The notes under the pieces: generated by a model
Told to the model about the DNA's origin: nothing
The model's input: the letters and a program-made list of their open reading frames with translations, nothing else
Databases searched by the model: none
Source: Latrodectus hesperus
Taxonomy: Eukaryota; Arthropoda; Arachnida; Araneae; Theridiidae
Assembly (NCBI GenBank): GCA_037975125.1
Contig: CM075852.1
Span: 8,497,258-8,561,257 of the forward strand
Length of the DNA: 64,000 bases
Direction of reading: 5' to 3'
Position numbers and translations under genes: made by a program
Shown here: one piece after another, positions 26,045 to 38,081 of the stretch
How positions within the stretch are numbered: position 1 is the first letter of the stretch
Layout: each line of letters opens with the position of its first letter

Positions 26045-26565
26045 AGCAACTTTCTCATTAGATGACTGTGGGGATTGGGACAATTCTGAATATTCTTGAT
26101 CTTGTTCTGCTTTCTGATGACCACACAATACATTTTTACATACATGGGTCCCTTAACATGTTGGGTTGAATGATAACAAAATCGCTGATAGTTTGATCAA
26201 GTCTTCCTCTGCTGATACTTTGCATGACGATGTCAGCTTGACTTAAACAAAAATATCCTCAGTCAAAAAGATGGAATTAAATGCACTTTGAAAGGTCCCT
26301 CCTGAACATTATTGGTACTTTGGAAAAAGACCCCGATAGTGTTCAATATTTCGAGGAAAAAGCAGACAGTTCTGTCAAGCTTTTCAAGTGGCCACATCAA
26401 ATTCCTTACATATCTAGACAGGAACTTTCCGGAATGTCATTAATACAGGTTTGAACAGGCTTACCCGGATCATTTTTTCAGGCCCTTGGGGTTTACGGGG
26501 TTACCGAGATTTTAAATGACCCATACCTGCTTTTTTACATTTTTCAGAAATTTTTGATTTTATGA
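26045..26565 (+). pseudogene. Decayed LINE ORF2 end (RNase H and C-terminus)
   Basis: The + strand carries a degraded RNase H end, WVP*HVGLNDNKIADSLIK (about 26145-26200), where the Asp of IAD is the last catalytic residue. In another frame comes QTVLSSFSSGHIKFLTYLDR (about 26350-26410), matching the TVLSR-x3-SGHIK motif of the other LINE copies. VTEILNDPYLLF (about 26500) follows, like the tail of the 44.5 kb copy. Multiple frame changes and stops mark it as old. Confidence 0.78.
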
Positions 26566-26859
26566 AACTCTTTACCACCTGAGATTAGATACAACATAAA
26601 GCAATATATTATTCAATTGGGTAAAAAAAATTTAATTTTAATTTCTTTATTAATACTGACAAAATGAAATAAATTTCAATAATAAGTAATATTCAAACTT
26701 ATCAATAGCATAATAATAGATATTAAATCTTAGAAAAAAAATTAAATACTCACAATTGCATTAAATTTCTTTAATTTTTCAACAACATCATAAGTATTTT
26801 AAAAAGCCGTAAAGAATGTAATACTTATTTCATTACAAATAATAAAAATATTTATATAA

Positions 26860-27060
<201 letters not shown>

Positions 27061-27064
<4 letters not shown>

Positions 27065-27190
27065 CACCTAGAAATTTTATCAAATATCTTATAAATATGA
27101 ATTAGATTCTCATTCATATTTATAAGATATTTGTTAAAATTTCTTGGTGGTACACACACACACACACATATATATATATGTATATATATA
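27061..27190. repeat. 42-bp inverted repeat continued by mirrored microsatellites
   Basis: Arms at 27061-27102 and 27112-27153 (GTACCACCTAGAAATTTTAT and its near-complement, few mismatches) surround a 9-nt loop. The inversion continues: (TG)n on the left is mirrored by (CA)n and then (AT)n on the right, up to about 27190. Confidence 0.9.
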
Positions 27191-30100
27191 TATATGGAAC
27201 GCTAAAACATAGTCATATTATTAATTCATTTTCTGGGGAAACCTGAATTTCTTGTCACAGATGAAACCTATGTAAAAGTTTATCCATATTTGAGAATATA
27301 CTTAATATTAAAAATAATAATTATAATATAATAATATTTATGCTTATATATATAGTACCAAAAATAACAGTAATATATCATTAATATTTTTTAAGACTGC
27401 TTATTAATTCACATACATTTAATAACATTTATTTTTCTTTAAAAAAATCTTTTTGGATAAAGCTAAATAGCTTTTATACAAAAAAACACTGAACTAATTT
27501 TTTTTTCTCTTAGAATATTTGTTTATAGAAAGGCCGCATTTCTAAAATTAATTAATTTTATCAGACAATGCTGTTTTCAGATAAAAATAATTGCATTAAT
27601 TATATCAACCCATTATATAAGCGTAAAAAATTATCTTGTCCTTCTTAAATGAAACATGGATGTTGTTACTCTATTCTACCACACTTATAACAGTCTTAAG
27701 TTCATTGTTAATCAAATTAATGAAGCTAATATTGATATTGATGATCGGATAATGACATGTAATGAGTTTTTTATCTAAACAATAATCGATTTTAACAGCA
27801 TTTTACATAAATGAAATTCATTTTTATTTATGTAAAACTTACAGTCAGACTAATACGTACAATTTGCATGGAAGATTTTTTTTCATATTTTTTAAGATTG
27901 TAAACATGATATGTTTCATATGATTCACAATAAAATATCTCTGAAAACTAACATATTATTTTACAATAAAGAAATGAAATTATTAAATATTTCGCAACTA
28001 TAATTAAGCATTTTTTATGACAAACTGAGAAAATTTTACATACAATAATCAGCTGAATAGTTTATGTAATATAAAATTTAAAGAAAGTTATTTTATTATT
28101 TAATTTCAGATACTACCTGATAAGACTCTAATTTGTTATCACCTTCTGCATTTGGTTTTCGAAATGTTTGTACCGAAATGATATTTGGCAAGGAACTATA
28201 ATTTAAAAAATGAATTCCAAACCAATTCAAGCATTTACTCTCGAAGTGGGAGTCGAATTAGTTACTCAATAAATCATTGGTAACTAATTCGACTCTTCGT
28301 GTATTCCTTTAAACTATATAAATTATTTAAATATTCATTTGTTCGTTTTTAATCAAAATACTGAATGTTTTCTCTTTATATAAAAATAAAGTATGTAGCA
28401 TTTCTCTCATATTATTAAAGTAAACAGATTCACTATAAATGAATCATCAAATAAAATTTTTACAACTTCCATACTCAAACAAATCCAATTTTATCTATCA
28501 CTTTTCAGCCATATGTTTATATTTACTCCATTCCATCAATAGAACAATTTCTTTTTCGACTGTTGCCACATATCTTTATAACAAAGAAATAAATTTAATA
28601 GTAAAATTGCCAGAAGTTAGATATTAATTTGTGTAAAGTTGTAAATTACCAAAAAAGCCCATGCACACAATAAAATATATTTTAAATACAAAATTATTAA
28701 CATAAATCTAGAAATAAAATTTAAACAATCTAGAATTAAATTATTAAATATTTCATTTTATTCTTTAACGTTTGTTTAGAAAGAAATGAGCAATGAAAAT
28801 ATCGTTTGAAATTTTTATTATTTGTTATTTACCAGCTACAATTGGTAATTTCGTTTTTGTTTAATCAACAGACATCAGATACATAACGAAATCATACATC
28901 TAAAAAGTTTCTAATATTCTCCAGGGACAATATTTGCAATTTCTCGATTTAGAAATAAATGACAAGACTGATTCCTGATATTTTATTTTCCAATATTTGT
29001 GACACTGTTTCAGAATGATGTTATAAATGCATAATGAATGATTACAGCTTTATCCAAGAAATAATTTTTGGCTGCATTAAGCTAAAACATGCTATTTTCG
29101 ATTTTAAGAATATCAGGTTTAATAATTTACAAACGCGTAATCAATTAAGTGTAGCTTTTTGTATAATATAAATCACTATTTATATAACTTGAATATCCTT
29201 ATAAAAGTATTTAATCAGTTTGAAATTTTATCAACTACGAAATACACATTTTTTCATAGTGTAATTCTAGGTTTATAATCAGTTATTCAATTTAATCTTT
29301 TTTTTTTTTTTTTTTTGCTTTGATAAAAGTTTATTTTCTTTTGATTAAGTTTTTCAATATTACATTTTGAAACAAAAGTGGTGATAAAAGTGAATGAACA
29401 GATATATCGATCTCTTCACAAGGAAAAAGCTCTTGAAAAGAAACCTCTTATTCTGAAAAGGGCACCAAAACATAAAGAGCATTTCCGGAATACAGGAAAG
29501 AAAAGAAAAAGGAGCAGGAAAAAAAAAGCCGCAGAACGCTCCGGAAAATCGTGACTAGATCGGAATGAGTTCACATTCAAAATATATTAAACTCTATCCG
29601 TTGCTATTACGGAAGCATACGAAAACGCTTATGAAACTTGGAATAAGAAAAGCAACGTGATGAAAGAATAAAAAATTGGAAGAAAAAGCTATTTATACGC
29701 AAATTTTAACTCAGGGATTCTTAGTAAAATCTGACTTTCTTATTTTCTCCACCCTCACTTGTCTGACTACTTAATACAGTTGTCTAGAATAAGGAAAACA
29801 TCAAAATATGAAAGTGTGCTTCACGAAGATTTTGTTCTTTTTCACAAAATACCATGGAATTGAAGGATTTATTTCTGGTATTATATACTTTGTAAAGAAT
29901 GGCATCGTTCAAAGATTATTTTAAAATAAATCTGTACATTGAGAGTGATTTACAGATTTCGCTTTGATTCAACCGATTTCAAAATTTATGAAGCATATAA
30001 AATATTCGACTATTGTTTATTATTATATGCTAAAATATCTGAATGGTGTATTTTTAAATGCAATAGCACGAAATTAAATAATGTATGTAAAATTTTATTG

Positions 30101-30712
30101 CGTCTTTTTCACTTGACTCTCTTCTAATAAATTTATTTTAAACAAAATAATTCTTACACATGCCTTAAAATTTAAAAAAAAAACTCTCAAATTATTTAAT
30201 TTTTATTTACAGTATTTTTGATTATAGTTAAAAACACGCTTTTCAAGAAACCGAAATTCCTTTTAAAAAAACACATTTGGTTTTCTTTATATGAAAAACT
30301 TTGTATGAAAAAGTTTAAATTTTCAGTAATCAATATAGCATTTTAATTTATTTATCTATACAATAAACTAAAAATTTATGTTAATATTTTTCAAATTCTT
30401 AACCTTTCCTAAAAATATTCTAAGTAAATTAAATATTTAATGAAATTAATATTTGAATAGCACTTATACAATTTTAAATTAGTTTCTATTAAACACAAAA
30501 TAAAATTTCAATATATTATTTTCAAGACATCAATTAATAAACACAAGTCATTGATATGAATCCATACACTTTACGTGTAAATTTTTATCCAACTAGTGTA
30601 TCAGTTACACGTATAAATGTATGTAACACAAAATGAAAGCGAATTTAAAATATAAAGCGAATATAGTATTATGTTTGTAAATTCTTAATTTTTCTATCGT
30701 TGATTTTTATTA
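27191..30712. other. A+T-rich intergenic DNA
   Basis: No gene recognised. A 16-bp perfect stem (GAGTCGAATTAGTTAC and complement) lies at 28250-28265 and 28280-28295. A run of 19 T lies at 29298-29316. Positions 29380-29560 are purine-rich with lysine/arginine-like frames but have no homology or splice context. Confidence 0.55.
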
Positions 30713-30716
30713 TTTT

Positions 30717-31008
30717 TGTAACAGATCCATATTAACTGTACTGACAATAGATGGCGTTACTGCCGAATACAAAATATTCAATATCCAATAAGAGTTAGAG
30801 GATTAGAAGATAGAGATGTGAGGAATGGAAGTCGAACCATCCGGTTCATTAATAACTTTATTTATAATTTGTACTGTACAGGTACTATGTAACCTTGTAA
30901 ATAATTATTAAGTATTTTCTTTGTAACTATATTTTTTAATTATGTGTAATGTCGTAATAAATGTAATGTTTTGCCTAATTTTAGCTTCCATTTTCTTACG
31001 TCCCGACA
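30717..31008 (+). mobile_element. Possible solo LTR
   Basis: The segment starts TGTAACAGATCC and ends CGTCCCGACA (TG...CA). It is 292 bp long and contains an AATAAA (30956-30961) near its 3' part. Flanking TTTT runs could be a 4-bp duplication but are not informative in this composition. No internal retroelement region is adjacent. LTR structure is suggested, not proven. Confidence 0.35.
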
Positions 31009-32950
31009 TTTTTAAATTAAAAGGTAATTGAATATTGAAAAATATTTAATATTGTAAAACATAATTATTGTTGTAAGCTATGGTCTGGGAAAAATATTTC
31101 TCATAAATGTATATATCTGATGTTCTCTATATTTTTTTTTGGTATTCTCTCTTTATATATTCTTTATATTTCTGTAAGATTAAGGACGCGTCATATATTT
31201 TATATTCCTGTAAAAGTAAAAAACTAATCTAAAAATATTATTCAATAAATATCATTCTTAATTATTATGCTAATTTTTTTCAAACATCATTAATTAGAAA
31301 TTGATAAAAAAAAACTTAAATTGTGTGAAAAGTTATCTAAATTTATAAACGCCTGTTGAAAAAATCTTAATTTTACTACATAAATATTTTCATAATAGAT
31401 GTATCATTTCCCAAATTGGTTTAAATATTTTTGCACTTATTTATAACCAGAAATTTTTTAATCAAAGATGATAAATTATTTAACAACAAAATATTTTATG
31501 AATAAAATTCTTATGTTTAGCAGCAATAATTATTTTTATGTTTAGGAGTGGATTAAAATTATTTGTGAATCTGTGTACTTTTTTACTCATTTTATATTGT
31601 AAGCACAAAATAACTTCATATTGTCATAATCAAATAAGTAATTTTTTATTCTGATAATTTGTTATTTACAATACATATAACATACAAGAAAAATAAAACA
31701 GAACTTTTATAGTTTTTGAAAAAATAACGCTTTATAAAGTTACTCTTTTCTCTAAATCTTAATTACATTTATATAAAATTACATTAAGAAAGTTCTTTGA
31801 AAAATATTATGGTAAGCAATTGAAAAACCATGCATTATTTTTCAATTTTGCTTATTGCATCGAAAAAAACTTTTATTTTAGAATGGTACAAACGAAATTA
31901 CATAAGGTTTCTTTAATTTTTTCCCACTTATCAAAAATTCAATTAACTTAAACTACCGATATTTTTATCGAAGTGATTGCATTGGGGTAAACGGAAAAAA
32001 AAATCATTATTATTCATCTGAAAAAACGCTGGAAAATATTATCTAAGAACAACACCTCTTCAAAATAAACTCTAACTTTTTTTAATCTTGTATCAAGTGG
32101 CTGAAATTCATAGTGACCTAAATTCCACCCAAGAGATTACACTTCCATTGGATACGTAATGAAAAAGTTCTGAAAAGAACAATCAATTTTATAACGAACT
32201 AAGCCTATCCCTTGTTTGAGGAAAGGAAACATAAAAGCAAACATATTACTCAATTATTAGAGTGCCACCAAGAATATTATAAGTTTTGAAACAAAAATAA
32301 TGATTTCTGGCTGAGTTGTTTATTCTTTCCCAAACGATAACGAAATCTCGAATAACACAGCATCGGGAATAAACCGAAGTAATAAGTTTGGGAAAAATTA
32401 TTCATTATCTTTAAAGAAATAAACGCAGATCCCGCGAATGAGAAAATAAAGAACCCGCAATCGGTTGATGTTGCTTTGACATGATTCATTCCGAAGAATT
32501 TGCATAATATTCTCTTCTGGCTCTTGCATGAGTTACCGCGACGTATCGAATCTTTATTAGAAAGCAAACTGTTTTCGGGGTTTAAACTTGGTGATGCTTT
32601 TTTGCATAATGCATTATTTTTTGTAGAGTTTCTTTGACAGAAGAGAGATATGTGTGTTTGTGCAGCTTTCCAAAGAATATGGCGCTGCATATAAATGAGA
32701 GTCGAGATTATTATTATTTATTACAAAATGTAATTAATATTCAGTATCGTTGATAGAGAATATTTCCTTTGAAATGTTATAAAAGTAAGAAAAAATTATT
32801 AGTAATGGAAGTTAAAATTTTTTCGGCTTACATGTTATCATGTCCACCACTTTCAACAAAAACATTTGTCTCCAAATGTTATGTACAACCCGTATATATT
32901 TGAAAATATAATAAATTGAAAGTTATGTATAATCTTGTTGATAATTTTCT
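31009..32950. other. A+T-rich intergenic DNA, no gene recognised
   Basis: A 137-codon minus-strand open frame at 32277-32690 lies in slightly less A+T-rich DNA but matches no family I know and has no obvious splice context. Nothing else was seen. Confidence 0.5.
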
Positions 32951-32954
32951 GATT

Positions 32955-33245
32955 CCCAGTGGTTCAGTAGTAGATCAGCAAAGTGAAGCATCGTTTGTAG
33001 CGGGTAGAGAATGGGAGGGTGATCAAATTTTCCCCCACTGCTTCCCTATTGGATTGGGAACGTGTCTACATTAATCTCGGACATCAAATTCTTTCAATTG
33101 TCTGATGTAGATTTGGAGAGGAGAGTGCCAACTCATGTATCGACTTCGTCACCTGACAATAGATTAAAATTAGAAGGCGTTAGATATACAAGTATTCAAA
33201 ACCTGTTAATCTTAGGTACGATCCAGGAAGCAAATGCATCGCTAG
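32955..33245 (+). repeat. Possible SINE-like repeat hosting the next SINE
   Basis: The GTGGTTCAGTAGTAGATCAG start resembles an A-box region, and the composition is higher in G+C than the surroundings. A clear B box is not seen. It is interrupted or followed by the SINE at 33260. Confidence 0.35.
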
Positions 33246-33259
33246 ATATGAATGTTGAG

Positions 33260-33478
33260 GGCGCTCCGTGGCTGAGTGGTCTAAAGCATCACCGCTAATC
33301 GCTTGTGAGCGTAGGAGTGTGGGTTCGATTCCCACCATGGCCCTGGGTGTTTTCTTCGTTATTCTTCTGTGGTTGTACATCTGTCATTGTGCTATTTGTC
33401 CTATTATCGACGAAGACTTACAAGCGGATCTCAAGAATCAAGCATACAAGTCTGAATATATGTAATGTAATAAAATAA
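33260..33478 (+). mobile_element. tRNA-Ser(GCT)-derived SINE, family D, with 14-bp TSD
   Basis: The head resembles a class II tRNA-Ser: A box TGGCTGAGTGGTCTAAAGC, anticodon-loop-like CGCTAAT, a long variable region and B box GGGTTCGATTCCC. The acceptor ends do not pair, so it is not a functional tRNA. The body runs to an A+T-rich tail (AATGTAATAAAATAA). Exact 14-bp target-site duplications ATATGAATGTTGAG lie at 33246-33259 and 33479-33492. Confidence 0.9.
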
Positions 33479-33492
33479 ATATGAATGTTGAG

Positions 33493-34826
33493 CATTTTTG
33501 GAAAAAATATATCACCAAGTATTGCGATTTCTCTCCAAAAATGTTTGCCTTATTTTATGTCACTCCGATTAATATTAGCTAAGCAGTTTATGGGGGAAAA
33601 AAGTATAAAGATTTCATTTTTAATACATTTTTGTTATAATGTGAGGTCAACTTATCTCTTTACTGAAACAAGCAGGTAAAAACATTATTTTTAATTCGTA
33701 TTCTTATTTTTATATCAACACGATTACAAAAACATATAACTTTAAATTTAAAACTTACATATACACTAAAAACAGAAAATGGTAAACTTTTGAAATATAT
33801 TGGCGGTCGCTAAACTATAAAATTTGTTACCAAATCGCAATCATGTGCGACATATTTTTTACACAGAAATGGTCGGACGTGTAATAAGCATGCACTGAAT
33901 TATCAGAAATACAATGAAAATCTTATTAAAATAATCTCATCACACACAAAATGTAATATATTACAATAAATATATTGAATATAAATATTTAATGTATTAT
34001 AAAATGTGACAAAAAGAAAAAAAAGTAGAAAAAATAAATTAGTTATATTTTCCTTTACTAGATGAAAACACATGATTATTCTCACAAAAGAAACCTATGT
34101 GACGACTAACTATCAAATATAAATATAGGAAGGATATAGAAATTAAGGATATAATGTCAAAATGTATAATTTACAATAAATTTAATATAACAAATAGTTA
34201 AGATTATGTCCGCTAAAATTCGGCTTGGTATAAATCCAGATTCAGTGAATTTTTATTAACTGTTAGAAAAAAAATAAATACATACGATTGATTACAATAA
34301 ATTTCATCAAGCGTTTATTATTCACCAAGATTGAATGAGAACAGATCTTAACAGCCCTTTTTTCCAATGGATGAAAAAGATTAGAGATAAGGTTTTATTC
34401 TAATCTATAAATATATTTGCTTAAATTAATCATATCTATTTAGATTCATTGGCTTAGACAAGATTTATGATTGTTACACCCAACTAGAAATTTCATATAT
34501 TTGTCTCTCTTAGAAAGCAAATATTTATATAAATAATAATTATAGCAAATATTTAACAAAAAAATTTTATAAATCAGCAAAACATGAATTAATATTTCGA
34601 AGGTTAAAAACAAAAGATTAATTTATTTTGCTTGTTTTCCACTTACAATAAGTTTCAGCACATATATCTTTAAACATATTTTGTTGAAAATAAATCCCAA
34701 ATTATAAATACATTCAACGAAAGATATATTTACTGACAATATTACAATGACTTGAAATAGATTATAAATACAAATGTTTAAATTATTAAATTTGACTTTA
34801 GGTCAATCTGATTTTATTTATTACTG
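33493..34826. other. A+T-rich intergenic DNA
   Basis: No feature recognised beyond simple A/T runs. Confidence 0.55.
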
Positions 34827-34839
34827 GCATCAAACTATG

Positions 34840-35132
34840 TTTTATTCCAATGGCGGGCACATAAAGGTGACTGAACCCTATGCCACAACAAGCCCAGAAA
34901 CTGCTACTCATTTGTCGTTACTCTAGCGGACACTTGTCAACCAAGTCACGGAGGCGAGTAGCGTTGTCAGCGCCATACCACCACAAACCCGTTTATAGGG
35001 TGATCCATATTCATACCACAACACAGAAGAAAGGACAGAGAAGGAAAGAAACATCCATGTCCGAACCGGGATTCGAACCCGGGACCCACAGCTCATGAGT
35101 CAGGAGCGCTAACCACTCAGCCATCGTTCGGC
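34840..35132 (-). mobile_element. tRNA-derived SINE, family E, full length with 13-bp TSD
   Basis: Minus-strand head: CCGAACGATGGCTGAGTGG (A box), and B box GGGTTCGAATCCC. The body ends GTGGCATAGGGTTCAGTCAC, then GTGCCCGCCATTGG. Exact 13-bp target-site duplications GCATCAAACTATG lie at 34827-34839 and 35133-35145. The first 47 bases of the window are the 3' end of another copy. Confidence 0.93.
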
Positions 35133-35395
35133 GCATCAAACTATGAAGTAGACATATTTCTTAACATCAAGTGATGCATTATTGAGCAATAAATACACTT
35201 TTTTCATAGAATTCACTGACAAGTTCTCATTTCTTAGTTGATAAGTCTGTTTATTAGTTGTTTATATTACACGGATTGTGTGATTATTCAATATTTATTA
35301 TTCATAACCCAAACAAATTTAATAGAAAAATATTTTGATTCGGAGTACAAGCAGGTAATCCTTACTTTGGAAAAAAATTTGGCGATAAAATATTG

Positions 35396-35633
35396 TCACG
35401 AAGATTTAAGTGAACACACCGTTGGTCTTAAATAAACAAGTTTATTGAAGGAAAATAGCGACTTGTAACCTTACAAGGTCGAGAAGTTGCCCACGACTAG
35501 TAGGTATAAGCTTTTATACAGTAATAGAATATTCTAGAAACAACTAATTAACATAACAAAGAAAGGTCTAAAATGTTGTAGAACACAAGGAAACAATAAT
35601 TAAGGAAACAAACAAAAAATCCATACTTTGGAT
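35396..35633 (-). mobile_element. LTR-like segment with TATA box and poly(A) signal
   Basis: Read on the minus strand it starts TGTTGTATCCAAAG, has CTGTATAAAAGCTTATACC (TATA box, about 35510), then CTTCAATAAACTTG (poly(A) signal, about 35440), and ends CTTCGTGACA. This is the layout of a solo LTR of about 238 bp. No target-site duplication is clear, and no PBS or coding region adjoins it. Confidence 0.35.
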
Positions 35634-35639
35634 ACAACA

Positions 35640-35712
35640 ACCGTGGCTAATATCGAACCCGCAACCTCTGGGTTTGGATCGCGTGCTTTGACCACTCGGC
35701 CACTGAGCTCGT
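35640..35712 (-). repeat. tRNA-like sequence
   Basis: On the minus strand: GCTCAGTGGCCGAGTGGTCA (A box), and GCGGGTTCGATATTAG (B box), about 35 nt apart. The acceptor arms do not pair convincingly, so it is more likely a SINE head or tRNA pseudogene than a working tRNA. Confidence 0.5.
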
Positions 35713-35897
35713 TGGTAAGCTTTCTCTATGCGGCAATATAATTTCTGGTAGCCCTGGTATTTTCAATGCGTTAACTAAAGTAGTTTTTGGGTTGCCATCT
35801 GTTATTCACATTTTAGCGCCTTTCTTTGCGTCAAAAAAGAAGCAAAAATATCAAGGTCCATGAGTAAATATTAAACCAAATATTTAAATAAACAAAA

Positions 35898-36160
35898 TCC
35901 TGGTGGCTTGGTTGGTAGGGAATTTGTTCACGTTATCGGTAGCTAATCAGTTCGATTTCCTCTATTCATCCGTATCTTTTATTTTATATTTATCTTTCGA
36001 AGAAGTCGTACTAAATGAGTTAGTTCGATAATGGTCACAAGTTAGGAATACAACAGCATCACGTGGCCAAGGCAGAAAAGTTGTTTGGTTATCATATAAC
36101 TGTAAAGTAGGCAACAGTTTGTGTGTAAAGATGTATATGGAATGGGATTCAAGCAAACTT
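35898..36160 (+). repeat. Possible tRNA-derived SINE fragment
   Basis: TGGTGGCTTGGTTGGTAGGG (A-box-like) is followed by CAGTTCGATTTCC (B-box-like). The body has no second copy in the window, so support rests on the two boxes only. Confidence 0.35.
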
Positions 36161-38079
36161 TATCGATGAATACATTATTATACATATTGTCAAAACTGCT
36201 TAGTCAAAGAGATCAGTAGACTTAACGATTTGTGACTTTTGATTATAAGGTATTCTCAAAGATTAAAATTGAAGACATACCACTATGTTAAAACAAACTT
36301 ATAAAACATTGTTCATCAAGCCTCTCTAATTTCTACTCTGTATTATGTCCGGCCCTTAATAATTCGATAGCGTGTTTCCATCATACTAGTGGTGAACAAA
36401 ATATGCACAAGAATCATTTTTATTTCGTGCAACGCTACGTCATGACAAAAGTTTTCAAAATATTTTCTGATGAAAATCCAATATTATTCTGCCGGATAAT
36501 ATTGACTATTTGATCAAAATAGAACATTTTTAAAGTTTCATTTAGGTCCGTTCAAAAATGCAGGAGTTATAAACCTCTGACTAGTATCAGTTAATATTGA
36601 CCATTCTATAAATTTCACTCTAGAAATTTAATTGGAAACGTGCCAAACTAAATGTAGAACTTTATAGTTAAAAGCTGTATTTTGAAGGTTTCATTAAGTA
36701 TAAAATAACTTGCATTCCATTTTGATAATGTTCCCTTTGCATAAGAATCAGATATATTTTTTATTCATTCTACTCATTCTAGAAAACCTATTGAAAAAAT
36801 ACTTGAAATCTCGAAGATTAATATATCAAATATCTACATTTTAAACCCCTTAGTTATATTGTGTCTTGAAAACTTCTGTGTCACATCATTAAAATCAATA
36901 AACTTGAAATTGAACAGCATATGCGTTACATTTTTCTATTACTTAAAATTTCGCTGTATCTATTGCACGAATTGAAAAGTAATAATTCAAGATATAAAAT
37001 ATACATACCTTCATTCAATAAAGTAAATATTCCACCCCTCATTTTTCACAGTTCAATTGGCACAAAACCCAAAGTTGGATCAATAAAATAAAACAAAACA
37101 AAATGTTCGAAAAAGCATTCTTCTCGCAGCAATTTTTTTTTCATTTATTCAAACAGCGTAGTCAGCGAGAAACATCCTATTTTAAAACACTCAGCTTAAT
37201 TTAATTCCACCTTTTAAGTGCTTCTTTTGCCATCACAGAAAAATGATGATTTAGTATAAAAATTTGGCGACCGAAATTGGATTTCAAGTGCGAGAATTTT
37301 TCATCAAGGGAAGAGCTCTATTTAGTGCGAACATTTTTTTTCCACCTGCCTCTATCGTTTTCAATCGCTCTACTCTTTATTTTCATAAATCGTAAACTAA
37401 AGAAGCAGATCCTTAACCATATCTGAAAATTTCTTTTCTCGCCCGTCTTTTATTTTATTTCCGCTCTATTTTGCAAAGATTAAAAGAGCCTGTTCACAGG
37501 AAATCTAATTACGCGAATATAACATCTGTTCTTTAACAAGTAACAAAGGTGAGTGTAATTATGAGAAAAAAAGCGCCCGATAATCCTTTCAAAATGGTGG
37601 ATAAATATGCTGTAATCCCCCTTGTTCCGTTAATAATATTAGTCTATTTAATATTTATTACAGTTTACTTTATTTAATTATACTGGGGCTAATATATATT
37701 TTTAATTTCTCTTCATTGTACGAAGATTTGTTTTTCTTTTTGAAGTGTTTTACATTTGTGATTTAAAGTAAAAAGTATTTTTAAATAAAATTTACAAACG
37801 TTAGATTAATATAGTAAAAGAAGAAACATTTCTATAAAATGACTATTTTTTAAGTCTTCATAATGATAATGAAGTTCAATATTTCGTAGAATTTCGTCTC
37901 GTTTTGGATGAGTGTAGAAGTTTATTCTTAAAAGCAGATCCCTGCCAAATTAGCACTCGTGTGCAAAAAGAAATTGTAGAGCGGCAAATGATATTCTTTA
38001 ATATATGCTTTAATAACAGCGTAAATAGTGTAAAATTCTAAATAATGTCATCAAGATATTATAAATAATGAGAGTTACT
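36161..38079. other. A+T-rich intergenic DNA
   Basis: No gene recognised. Positions 37130-37540 are somewhat pyrimidine-rich but show no coding frame. Confidence 0.55.
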
Positions 38080-38081
38080 TA

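Noticed and set aside
29380..29560. Lys/Arg-rich coding exon
   Set aside because: Purine-rich sequence with stops in each frame and no splice signals.
32277..32690. 137-codon minus-strand open frame
   Set aside because: No family resemblance, no splice context, and cysteine/serine-rich text typical of chance frames. Left as unexplained DNA.
33262..33345. Functional tRNA-Ser gene
   Set aside because: A and B boxes and an anticodon-like loop are present, but the acceptor stem does not pair, and the unit is part of a SINE with 14-bp duplications.
35640..35712. Functional tRNA gene
   Set aside because: The box spacing is right but no convincing acceptor or anticodon stems form.
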